Source: Eurosta solidaginis (taxonomy: Eukaryota; Arthropoda; Insecta; Diptera; Tephritidae). Taken from it: DNA of 64,000 nucleotides. The DNA is taken from the NCBI RefSeq assembly GCF_040869045.1, contig NW_027137022.1, positions 124,001-188,000 of the forward strand, given 5' to 3'. Position numbers and translations under genes: made by a program. Below, piece after piece: positions 45,663 to 55,876 of the stretch (positions are counted from its first letter, which is position 1; every line of letters begins with the position of its first letter). Under the pieces are notes generated by a model, which did not search any database, was not told where the DNA came from, and was given only the letters and a program-made list of their open reading frames with translations.

Positions 45663-46493
45663 CTAAGACATCAGAGGCTGGAATCGAATTGAGAATTTCT
45701 GCTCTGTTTGCAGTAATTTTTTTGAGTGGAAAGCCAGCCGATTTTAGAGCTTCGATAGTTTGATTCATGGAAGCGAGAGTGGACTGTATATTATGCCCGC
45801 CTGAGAGGACGTCATCTACGTAAACCTCTCGAAGAATGATGTCTTTAGCGAGCGGGTGAGCTTCTTCGCAATCCTGAGCGAGTTGGTGGAGTGTACGGAT
45901 TGCGAGATATGGAGCGCAGTTTACACCGAAAGTGACGGTTTTCAACTTAAAGTCTTGGAGTGGCTGGTTAGGAGCTTTCCGAAAGAGAATTCTCTGAAAG
46001 TCTTGATCCTCTTCCTTGACGAGAATTTGGCGATATATTTTTTCGATATCGCCATTGAACACGAACTTGTAGAGGCGCCAGTTGAGAATTATTGACGTCA
46101 AGTCGTTTTGGAGAATCGGGCCTGGGTATAAAACATTATTCAGAGAGTTTCCTGAGTGCGATGTCTTTGATGCATTAAATACCACGCGAACCTTTGTGGT
46201 TTTGCTGTCGGGTTTGAGAACAGCGTGATGAGGGAGGTAAAATGAGAAATATTTACCATTTCTGATTACTTCTGTGTTTGGAGCGGGCTGCATGTGGTCC
46301 ATTTGGAGGTACTCTGTGAGTACTTCTGAGTACTTTTCACATAATTCGGGCTTTTTTTCCAGACTCCTTTCTACACTAATGTAATGTTGCTGCGCTGCTG
46401 GGCGGGAGTGCCCTAGTGCCAATGAGTGGGGGAAATTGGCTTTAAAGGGAAGTTTTACGACGTAACGTCCATCTTCTCTTCTTGTGGTTGTAG
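45637..46493 (-). pseudogene. pol: BEL/Pao reverse transcriptase, 5' truncated
   Basis: The frame is open from 46,493, starting TTRREDGRYVVKLPFKANFP, a conserved segment close to the start of BEL/Pao RT, and then has an ATG at 46,422. From that ATG: VVFNASKTSHSG (81-), FNGDIEKIYRQI with the first catalytic Asp at 125, and YVDD at 201-204. It ends at a frameshift near 45,650, as the following part is in another frame. Upstream of 46,497 the sequence is satellite, so the truncation is exact at the element edge. Confidence 0.87.
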
Positions 46494-46497
46494 ATGT

Positions 46498-47990
46498 GAG
46501 TGGGCCTTCGTTCTATAGGTGTTCGCCTTTTCGAAATATCGCCATAAAGGTGGACCAGGGGTGACTCTAGAATGAGTTTGTACGATATGGGTATCAAATT
46601 AAAGGTATTAATGAGAGTTTTAAAAGGGAGTGGTGGTAGTTGTATATGTGAAGGCGTTTTCCAGATATCGACCAAAATGTGGACCAGGGTGACCCAGAAC
46701 ATCATCTGTTGGATACCGCTAATTTATTTATATATGTAATACCTGCCAAGATTTTAAGGGTTTTTTATTTCGCCCTGCAGAACTTTTTCATTTTCTTCTA
46801 CTTAATATGGTAGGTGTCACAACCATTTTATAAAGTTTTTTCTAAAGTTATATTTCGCGTCAATAAAACAATCCAATTACCTTACCATATTTCATCCCTT
46901 TTTTCGTATTTGGTATAGAATTATGGCATTTTTTCATTTTTCGTAATTTTCGATATCGAAAAATTGGGCGTGGTCATAGTCGGATTTCGTTCATTTTTCA
47001 TACCAAGATAAAGTGAGTTCAGATAAGTACGTGAACTGAGTTTAGTAAAGATATATCGATTTTTGCTCAAGTTATCGTGTTAACGGCCATGCGGAAGGAC
47101 AGACGGACGACTGTGTATAAAAACTGGGCGTGACATCAACCGATTTCGCCCATTTTCACAGAAAACAGTTAGCACCATAAAATCTATTCCCCTACCAAAT
47201 TTCAAAAGGATTGGTTAATTTTTGTTCGATTTATGGCGTTAAAAGTATCCTAGACAAATTAAATGAAAAAGGGCGGAGCCACGCCCATTTTTAAGTTTTC
47301 TTTTATTTTTGTATTTTGTTGCACCATATCATTACTGGAGTTGAATCTTGACATAATTTACTTATATACTGTAAAGATATTAAATTTTTTGTTAAAATTT
47401 TACTTTAAAAAAAATTTTTTTTAAAAGTGGGCGTGGTCCATCTCCGATTTTGTTAATTTTTATTAAGCGTACATATAGTAATAAGAGTAACGTTCCTGCC
47501 TAATTTCATCATGATATCTTCAACGACTGCCAAATTACAGCTTGCAAATGTTTTAAATTACCTTCTTTTAAAAGTGGGCGGTGCCAAGCCCATTGTCCAA
47601 AATTTTACTAATTTTCTATTTTGCGTCATAATTTCAACTCATCTACCAAGTTTCGTCGCTTTATCGGTCTTTTGTAATGAATTATCGCACTGTTTTTCGA
47701 AATTTTCGATATCGAAAAAGTGGGCGTGGTTATAGTCCGATATCGTTCATTTTAAATAGCGATCTGAGATGAGTGCTCAGGAACCTACATACCAAATTTC
47801 ATCAAGATACCTCAAAATTTACTCAAGTTATCGTGTTAACGGACGGACGGACGGACGGACGGACATGGCTCAATCAAATTTTTTTTCGATCCTGATTATT
47901 TTGATATATCTCGATTCCTTTATATATGTACAACCAACCGTTATCCAATCAAACTTAATATACTCTGTGAGCTCTGCTCAACTGAGTATA
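46498..47990 (-). mobile_element. Right-arm satellite remnant and 5' block, copy 1
   Basis: 46,498-46,703 is satellite continuing from 42,526. 46,704-47,990 is the inverted 5' block, ending at GAGTATA 47,984-47,990, with the GTCC microsatellite as GGAC repeats near 47,841-47,862. The array 41,223-42,526 plus this block makes one element split by the BEL/Pao insertion. Short frames inside the block are not conserved as proteins. Confidence 0.7.
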
Positions 47991-49108
47991 AAAAGGAGTG
48001 GGCCTTAGTTCTATATGTGGACGCCTTTTCGAGATATCGCCATAAACGTGGACCAGGGGTGACTCTAGAATTTGTTTGTACTATATGGGTATCAAATGAA
48101 AGGTGTTAATGAGTATTTTAAAAGGGCGTGGGCCTTAGTTCTCTAGGTGGATGCCTTTTCGAGATATCGCCATAAACGTGGACCAGGGGTGACTCTAGAA
48201 TTTGTTTGTACGATATGGGTATCAAATGAAAGGTGTTAATGAGTATTTTAAAAAGGAGTGGGCCTTAGTTCTATGTGTGGACGCCTTTTCGAGATATCGC
48301 CATAAACGTGGACCAGGGGTGACTCTAGAATTTGTTTGTACTATATGGGTATCAAATGAAAGGTGTTAATGAGTATTTTAAAAGGTGAGTGGGCCTTAGT
48401 TCTATAGGTGGACGCCTTTTCGGAATATCGTTATAAAAGTGGACCAGGGTTGACTCTAGAATGCGTTTGTACAATATGGGTATCAAACGAAAGGTGTTAA
48501 TAAGTTTTTTAAAAGGGAGTGGGTCTTAGTTATATATGTGGACGCCATTGCGGAATATCGTTATAAAAGTGGACCAGGGGTGACTCTAGAATGCGTTTGT
48601 ACAATATGGGTATCAAATAAAAGGTGTTAATGAGTATTTTAAAAGGGCGTGGGCCTTGGTTCTATAGGTGGACGCCTTTTCGAAATATCGCCATAAAGGT
48701 GGACCAGGGGCGACTCTAGAATTTGTTTGTACGATATGGGTATCAAATGAAAGGTGTTAATGAGTATTTTAAAAAGGAGTGGGCCTTAGTTCTATGTGTG
48801 GACGCCTTTTCGGGATATCGCCATAAACGTGGACCAGGGGTGACTCTAGAATTTGTTTGTACTATATGGGTATCAAATGAAAGGAGTTAATTAGTATTTT
48901 AAAAGGGAGTGGGCCTTAGTTCTATAGGTGGATGCCTTTTCGAGATATCGCCATAAACGTGGACCAGGGGTGACTCTAGAATTTGTTTGTACGATATGGG
49001 TATCAAATTAAAGGTATTAATGAGGTTATTAAAAGGGAGTGGCCCTTAGTTGTATATGTGAAGGCTTTTTCGAGATATCGACCAAATGTGGACCAGGGTG
49101 ATCCAGAA
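47991..49108 (-). repeat. 130-bp satellite array, right arm segment 3
   Basis: About eight inverted monomers between two inverted 5' blocks, without an intervening 3' terminus. The monomer order includes the variant GGAATATCGTTATAAAAGTG seen twice (near 48,422 and 48,552), also present in the arrays at 1-1,680. Confidence 0.9.
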
Positions 49109-50437
49109 CATCATCTGTCGGATACCGCTAATTTATTTATATATGTAATACCACGAACAGTAATCCTTCCAAGACTCCAAGGGCTTTTGATTTCGCCCTG
49201 CAAAACTTTTTCATTTCCTTCTACTTAATATGGTAGGTGTCACACCCATTTTACCAAGTTTTTTTCTAAAGTTATATTTTGCGTCAATAGACCAATACAA
49301 TTACCATGTTTCATCCCTTTTTTCGTATTTGGTATATAATTATGGCATTTTTTTAATTTTTCGTAATTTTCGATATCGAAAAAGTGGGCGTGGTCATAGT
49401 CGGATTTCGGCCATTTTTTACCCCAATACAACGTGAGTTCAGATAAGTACGAGAACTGAGTTTAGTAAAGATATATCAATTTTTGCTCAAGTTATCGTGT
49501 TAACCGCCGAGCGGAAGGACAGACGGTCGACTGTGTATAAAAACTGGGCGTGGCTTCAACCGATTTCGCCCTTTTTCACAAAAAACAGTTATCGTACTAT
49601 AGTCTAAGCCTCTACCAAATTTCAAAAGGATTGGTAAATTTTTGGTCGACTTATGGCATTAAAAGTATCCTAGACAAATTAAATGAAAAAGGGCGGAGCC
49701 ACGCCCATTTTGAAATTTTCTTTTATTTTTGTATTTTGTTGCACCATATCATTACTGGAGATGAATGTTGACATAAGTTACTTATATACTGTAAAGATAT
49801 TAAATTTTCTTTTAAAATTTGAATTAAAAAAAATTTTTTTTTAAAAAGTGGGCGTGGTCGTTCTCCGATTTTTCTAATTTTTATTAAGCAGACATATAGT
49901 AATAAGAGTAAAGTTCTTGCCAAATTTCATCATGATATCTTTAACGAATGCCAAATTACAACTTGCAAAACTTCTAAATTACCTTCTTTTAAAAGTGGGC
50001 GGTGCCACGCCCATTGTCCAAAATTTTACTATTTTTCTATTCTGCGTCATAAGCTCAACTCATGTACCAAGCTTCATCGCTTAATCTATATTTGGTAATG
50101 AATTATCGCACTTTTTCGATTTTTCGAAATTTTCGATATCGAAAAAGTGGGCGTGGTTATTGTCCGATATCGTTCATTTTAAATAGCGATCTGAGATGAG
50201 TGCCCAGAAACCTACGTACCAACGTACTTTCATCAAGATACCTCAAAATTTACTCAAGTTATTGTGTTAACGGACAGACGGACGGACGGACGGACATGGC
50301 TCAATCGAATTTTTTTTCGATACTGATGATTTTGATATATGGAAGTCTATATCTATCTCGATTCCTTTATACCTGTACAACCAACTGTTATCCAATCAAA
50401 GTTAATATACTCTGTGAGCTCTGCTCAACTGAGTATA
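49109..50437 (-). mobile_element. 5' block of Helentron-like element, right arm copy 2
   Basis: Inverted copy of the block at 35,168-36,466, ending in the terminal hairpin (GAGTATA at 50,431-50,437) and carrying a shorter GGAC microsatellite near 50,277-50,294. It forms the outer end of the giant inverted repeat. Confidence 0.65.
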
Positions 50438-53090
50438 ATAATACTTTATTTAATATTTTGGGTCAAATGACAAATTTAAACAACGTGACATCAGGACGGA
50501 CAAGGCGACAGCTGCTTCGATTATACCTTGTAAATATCTTCAAAGCCTTTTCTCCCGGGAGTGGGAGTCGAACCAGCACTCCTACGATAGTTTAAATGGT
50601 TATAAATGCATTCAGCTACGTCATGCCTTAGTTGTTGTAAAGTTTTTCCCAATTGCCTTCTTTTTGCAATATTATCTTCCACACATCACATAATTCGTAT
50701 GTAGTTATGTGTTGAAGTTATGCCTGTTTGTAAGGCGATTTTCAGAGAAACTTGGTATTATTGTTGTTTTTGTTCTATTTATAGAACTACAACGAATTAG
50801 CCAAATGTTGTCCACTTGTATGAGTTAACCGGGGATTGCCCGTATCGCTTTAAATGTATGAAAATATTTATTTCAAGCAATTTTTAATTTTATAATTTAT
50901 TTAATAATTTGGAAAAATTTAAACAACGTGACATCAGGACGGACAAGGCGACAGCTGTTTCGATTATACCTTGTAAATCTCTTCAAAACCTTTTCTCCAG
51001 GGAGTGGGAGTCGAACCCGCCCTCCTACGATAGTTGAAATGGTTATAAACGCATTCAGCTACGTCATGCCTTAGTTGTTGTAAAGTTTTTCTCATTTGCC
51101 TTCTTTTCGCATATATTATCTTCCACACATCACATAATTCGTATGTACACTCAAAAAAAAGTTATCATCAAGGCGATGCCATCTAGGCATCAATGTGCAA
51201 TTTTTGCTTATCTTTTAGTCATATATGATCTTATGTTATTGACATTTTCGAAATATTAGTTTGATACTTGTATTTGTCAAGTTAATAGACTACATACAAA
51301 TGTAATGCGTTTTATAATCAAACTAGGAAATATATACAGGTATCATTTTGATACATTTTAAGGGCGACACAAATATTTTTTCATGGGCAAATCAATACTC
51401 AAGATACAACATTGATACTTTTAATTATACTTTTATAATATTTATCGTTGCATTGATACCACGAAAATGATACCGTTTATAGTTTCATTTTTGCACATCG
51501 TGTATTAAATTAATAGTGATACTTTTTTTTGAGTGTAGTTATATGTTGAAGTTATGCCTGTTTGTAAGGCGGTTTTCAGAGAAACTTGGTATTTGTTGTT
51601 GTTTTTGTTCTATTTATAGAACAATAACGAATTAACAAAATGTTGTCTACTTGTATGAGTTAACCGGGGATTGCCCGTATCGCTTTAAATGTATGAAAAC
51701 ATTTATTTCAAGCAATTTTTAATTTTATAATTTATTTAGTAACTTGGGAAAAATTTAAACAACGTGACATCAGGGCGGACAAGGCTACATCTGTTTCTAT
51801 TAAGCCTTGTAAATCTCTTCAAAGCCTTTTCTCCCGGGAGTGGGAGTCGAGCCCGCGCTCTTACGATTGTTGAAATGGTTATAAGCGTATTCAGCTACGT
51901 CATGCCTTAGTTGTTGTAAAGTTTTTCCCAATTGCCTTCTTTTCGCATATATTATCTTCCACACATCACATAATTCGTATGTAGTTATGTGTTGAAGTTA
52001 TGCCTGTTTGTATGGCGGTTTTCAGAGAAACTTGGAATTTTTTGTTCTTTTTGTTATATTTATAGAAATACAACGAACTAACCAAATATTGTCTACTTGT
52101 ATGGGTTAACCGGGGATTGCCGTATCGCTTTAAATGTATGAAAACATTTATTTCAAGCAATTTTTTATTTTACAATTTAATTAATAATTTGGGAAAAATT
52201 TAAACAACGTGACATCAGGACGGACAAGGCGACAGCTGTTTCGATTATACCTTGTAAATCTCTTCAAAGCCTTTTCTCCCGGGAGTGGGAGTCGAAACCG
52301 CACTCCTACGATAGTTGAGTTGGTTATAAACGCATTCAGCTACGTCATGCCTTAGTTGTTGTAAAGTTTTTCTCATTTGCCTTTTTTCGCATATATTATC
52401 TTCCACACATCACATAATTCGTATGTAGTTATGTATTGAAGTTATGCCTGTTTGTAAGGCGGGTTTCAGAGATACTTGGTATTTGTTGTTGTTTTTGTTC
52501 TTTTTATAGAACTACAACGAATTAACCAAATGTTGTCTCCTTGTATGGATTAACCGGGGATGGCCCGTACCGCTTTAAATGTAAGACAACATTTATTTCA
52601 AGCCCTTTTTAATTTTATAATTTATTTAATAATTTGCGAAAAATTTAAACAACGTGACATCAGGACGGACAAGGCGACAGCTGTTTCGATTATACCTTGT
52701 AAATCTGTTCAAAGCCTTTGCTCCCGGGAGTGGGAGTCGAAACCGCACTCCTACGATAGTTGAGTTGGTTATAAACGCATTCAGCTACGTCATGCCTTAG
52801 TTGTTGTAAAGTTTTTCTCATTTGCCTTTTTTCGCATATATTATCTTCCACACATCACATAATTCGTATGTAGTTATGTATTGAAGTTATGCCTGTTTGT
52901 AAGGCGGGTTTCAGAGAAACTTGGTATTTGTTGTTGTTTTTGTTCTATTTATAGAACTACAACGAATTAACCAAATGTTGTCTACTTGTATGAGTTAACC
53001 GGGGATTGCCCGTATCGCTTTAAATTTATGAAAACATTTATTTCAAGCAATTTTTAATTTTATAATTTATTTAATAATTTGGTTTTATAA
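50438..53090 (-). repeat. Tandem array of a tRNA-derived SINE-like unit
   Basis: Five head-to-tail units. The landmark CAACGTGACATCAGG starts at 50,481, 50,934, 51,760, 52,205 and 52,650, giving periods of 453, 826 (one unit holding a 388-bp insertion), 445 and 445 bp. On the minus strand each unit holds TAGCTGAATGCGTT (A box-like) and, about 40 bp later, GGTTCGACTCCC (B box consensus), the two internal promoter parts of a tRNA. It is not a functional tRNA, because no full cloverleaf is present. The rest of the unit has TTGTTGTTTTTGTTCTATTT and an AT-rich tail. Tandem organisation is unusual for a SINE. Confidence 0.7.
51148..51535. mobile_element. 388-bp MITE of Tc1/mariner type
   Basis: Ends CACTCAAAAAAAAGTTATCA and its near-perfect inverse (TGATACTTTTTTTTGAGTG), flanked by TA on each side (51,146-51,147 and 51,536-51,537). 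The empty site is visible in sister SINE units as CGTATGTAGTTATG, which proves insertion with TA duplication. It has no coding capacity. The TA target and terminal motif fit the Tc1/mariner superfamily. Confidence 0.85.
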
Positions 53091-53561
53091 TTTTGATTGA
53101 GCTTTAGGCCAGATTATTGAATAAAACTTCTTTTTTAGTAGTATTCAAAATATATTTATTTTTCGATATTTCGACTTCAATCTGAAGTCATCATCAAGAA
53201 TCTACGAAAAGAAAACAATTAACATTTTTAAACATACATTTCCGTAGCAAAAATACGACTTACACATATGGATATGTATGATCGACTGAACAGAAATTAT
53301 GACAACATAATTTTAGTAAAAACAAAAGAGCGAAAAATATAAATAAAGATAAATCAAAAACTCCCGCGAATATAAACAATTTCATGTACCGCAAGTGTAA
53401 ACAAAAAACATATGTATACAATAAAAAATGTGTCAACAAAAGTTAAAAATATATATATATATGTATGTATGTACGTATTTAATGTATGTAATGCGCTCAG
53501 CATTGCTAGAGTTATTGTTCCAGCTTAAGTTTAGTGAGTGTGCTTAACTAACTAAGGCTTA
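53091..53561. other. AT-rich spacer with a degenerate hammerhead-like motif
   Basis: On the minus strand near 53,197-53,169 is TTGATGA, an extra T, a perfect stem GACTTCA/TGAAGTC with loop GAT, and GAAAT. The order matches the hammerhead core of the elements near 8.6 kb, but the first core base is T rather than C and stems I and III are weak. This looks like the end of a decayed Penelope-like or related element. Also here are a TATATATATATATGTATGTA tract and no gene. Confidence 0.4.
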
Positions 53562-53825
53562 CAACAACTAAGGCATGACGTAGCTGAATGCGTTTGTAAC
53601 CATTTCAACTATCGTAGGACTGCGGGTTCGACTCCCACTCCCGGGAGAAAAGGCTTTTAAGAGATTTACAAGATATAATCGAAACAGCTGTCGCCTTGTC
53701 CGTCCTGATGTCACGTTGTTTAAATTTTTCCCAAATTATTAAATAAATTATAAAATTAAAAATTGCTTGAAATAGATGTTTTCATACATTTAAAGCGACA
53801 CGGGCAATCCCCGGTTAACTCATAC
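53562..53825 (+). mobile_element. Inverted SINE-like copy
   Basis: Same family as the array at 50,438-53,090 but in the opposite orientation: TAGCTGAATGCGTTTGTAAC, then GGGTTCGACTCCCACTCCCG, then CAAGATATAATCGAAACAGC and the AT-rich tail, ending near CCGGTTAACTCATAC. Confidence 0.7.
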
Positions 53826-54261
53826 AAATAATACTTTATGTTTTTTATATTTCTTTAACATTTCATAAGAAACCCTTTTTTTAACTATTTTAATTATTAA
53901 ATAAACCCCCGAGGAAGATTTTTATGTAATTTCGTGGTACACTTTTATTAACCTATTCGTCAATATTTTAATCAAAAAGCTCTGCGAAGCACAACAGTTT
54001 AACGAAATAATGGCATTATAGAACATTTGTTTATTCAATAGTTTTTCATTTAATTTAAAAAAATGTATCAAGATTCCAACTTCTTTACTACTGTTTTGAA
54101 CGAATATTGATAATAGAGAAAAAAATTTGAATATACACCTCAAATTACCGCTTAGAGCGATACCACGAATTTGCGTACACCAAATTTGTGCATGCCCCTA
54201 ATTTCGTGGTATACTGCGCATTTAAATTTCAGAAGGTGTGGTGTTATTTATGCGCGTATTT
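53826..54261. other. AT-rich spacer
   Basis: No gene is supported. TAATTTCGTGGTA occurs twice (53,928 and 54,200) and its partial inverse GATACCACGAATTT near 54,159, which may be the ends of a small unidentified element. Confidence 0.3.
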
Positions 54262-55587
54262 TTATACTCAGTTGAGCAGAGCTCACAGAGTATATTAACT
54301 TTGATTGGATAACGGTTGGTTGTACAGGTATAAAGGAATCGAGATAGATATAGACTTCCATATATCAAAATCAGCAGTATCGAAAAAAAATTTGATTGAG
54401 CCATGTCCGTCCCTCCGTCCGTTAACACTATAACTTGAGTAAATTTTGAGGTATCTTGATGAAATTTGGTATATAGGTTCCTGGGCACTAGTCTCAGATC
54501 TCTATCTAAAATGAACGATATCGGACTATAACCACGCCAACTTTTTCGATACCGAAAATTTCGAAAAATCGAAAAAGTGCGATAATTCGTTACCAAAGAC
54601 GGATAAAGCGATGAAACTTGGTAGGTGAGTTGAACTTATAACGCAGAATAAAAAATTAGTAAAATTTTGGACAATTTGTAAAATGGGTGTGACACCTACC
54701 ATATTAAGTAGAAGAAAATGAAAAAGTTCTGCATGGCGAAATCAAAAGCCATTGGAATCTTGACAGGAATTGTGTTCGTGGTATTACATATATAAATAAA
54801 TTAGCGGTACCCGGCAGATGATGGTGTGGGTCACCCTGATCCACATTTTGGTCGATTTTTCGAAAACGCCTTCACATATTAAACTACCACCACTCCCTTT
54901 TAAAACTCTCATTAATACCTTTAATTTGATACCTATATCGTACAAACACATTATTGAGTCACCCCTGGTCCACCTTTATGGCGATATCTCGAAAAGGCGG
55001 CCACCTATAGAACTAAGGACCACTCCCTTTTAAAATACTCATTAACACCTTTCATTTGATACCCATATCGTACAAACAAATTCTAGAGTCACCCCTGGTC
55101 CACCTTTAAAGCGATATCTCGAAAAGGCGTCCACCTATAGAACTAAGGCCCACTCCATTTTAAAATACTCATTAACACCTTTCATTTGATACACATATCG
55201 TACAAACAAATTCTAGAGTCACCCCTGGTCCACCTTTATGGCTATATCTCGAAAAGGCGTCCACCTATAGAACTAAGGCACACTTCCTTTTAAAATACTC
55301 ATTAACACCTTTCATTTGATACCCATATCGTAAAAACAAATTCTAGAGTCAGCCCTGGTCCACCTTTATGGCGATATACCTAAAAGGCGTCCACCTTAAG
55401 AACTATGCCCAACTCCCTCTTAAAATACTCTTTCATACCTTCCATTTGATACACATGTCATACAAACACATTCCAGGGTTACCCAAGGTTCATTTTCCTA
55501 CATGTTGATTTTCCCTTATTTTGTCTCCATAGCTCTCAACTGAGTATGTAATGTTCGGTTACACCCGAACTTCGCCTTCCTTGCTTG
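54262..55587 (+). mobile_element. Compact complete copy of the DINE-1/Helentron-like element
   Basis: Starts with the hairpin TATACTC...GAGTATA (54,263-54,294), followed by a shortened 5' block (an internal deletion near 54,676 relative to the left-arm copies), then about four 130-bp monomers (54,880-55,400), and the 3' hairpin GTTCGG-TTACAC-CCGAAC (55,553-55,570), ending CCTTCCTTGCTTG at 55,587. It is the only copy here with both ends in a short span and thus defines the family. The layout of terminal hairpin, conserved block, tandem repeats and 3' hairpin is that of DINE-1/Helentron elements. No helicase gene, so non-autonomous. Confidence 0.7.
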
Positions 55588-55876
55588 TTTCAAATACATT
55601 TAAGAAAACTGCCTCAAACTTAATTCGATCTCTACTCGCTGATTATTGGGTTAATAACTTAATTTTATAGAAAAAATGATAAAAGCTCGTTACACAAAAG
55701 AAGATTTGACAGAAGCGCTTAATGGTGTCACTAATGAAAAAAATAAAAAACAAAAATAAAAAAAAAATATTTAGTAATAATAAATAAAAGTAATTTTTAG
55801 AAAAGTAACAAGTTACATCAATTGAATAAATTTTTTTATTGTTTATTTTTGTTTTAAACCTTTTTCATTTAATGAA
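55588..55876 (+). other. Spacer with a fragment of a psq-type helix-turn-helix protein
   Basis: A 27-codon frame at 55,676-55,759 begins MIKARYTKEDLTEALNGVTN. The pattern R-Y-T-x-E-D-L-x-x-A-L resembles the first helix of psq-type DNA-binding domains found in pogo-like transposases and fly BTB proteins. It stops in an AAATAAAAAACAAAAATAA run before the second helix. The frame is too short for certainty. The rest is AT-rich. Confidence 0.3.

Larger units (their letters stand above)
42527..46497 (-). mobile_element. 5'-truncated BEL/Pao retrotransposon
   Basis: On the minus strand: RT (from 46,493), A17-type region with RNase H, integrase and C-terminal domain, then a 3' LTR (42,527-43,175). 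Gag, protease, the 5' LTR and the start of RT are missing. The domain set and YVDD, LELCGA and APHMGGLWE motifs are those of BEL/Pao. On both sides lies 130-bp satellite: left ...TTTTTAAAAGG, right GAGTGGGCC.... Joined, these give the uninterrupted satellite AAAAGGGAGTGGGCC. Confidence 0.88.
33800..50437. repeat. Giant imperfect inverted repeat of Helentron-like blocks
   Basis: Both outer ends are the same 5' block in opposite orientation (TATACTCAGTTGAGC at 33,800 and its reverse complement ending at 50,437). Both inner ends are the same 3' hairpin terminus (ending 39,390 and beginning 39,777). The arms extend a further 29 bp into the centre with one mismatch, around a unique loop at 39,420-39,747. 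The arms are rearranged relative to each other. The left holds two 5' blocks in a row and one array. The right alternates arrays and 5' blocks, carries a second 3' terminus at 41,223 and is interrupted by a BEL/Pao element. Confidence 0.75.

Noticed and set aside
50990..51060. Possible real tRNA gene on the minus strand (perfect B box)
   Set aside because: No acceptor stem or full cloverleaf can be formed, and the motif is repeated in every unit of a tandem array, so it is a SINE head.
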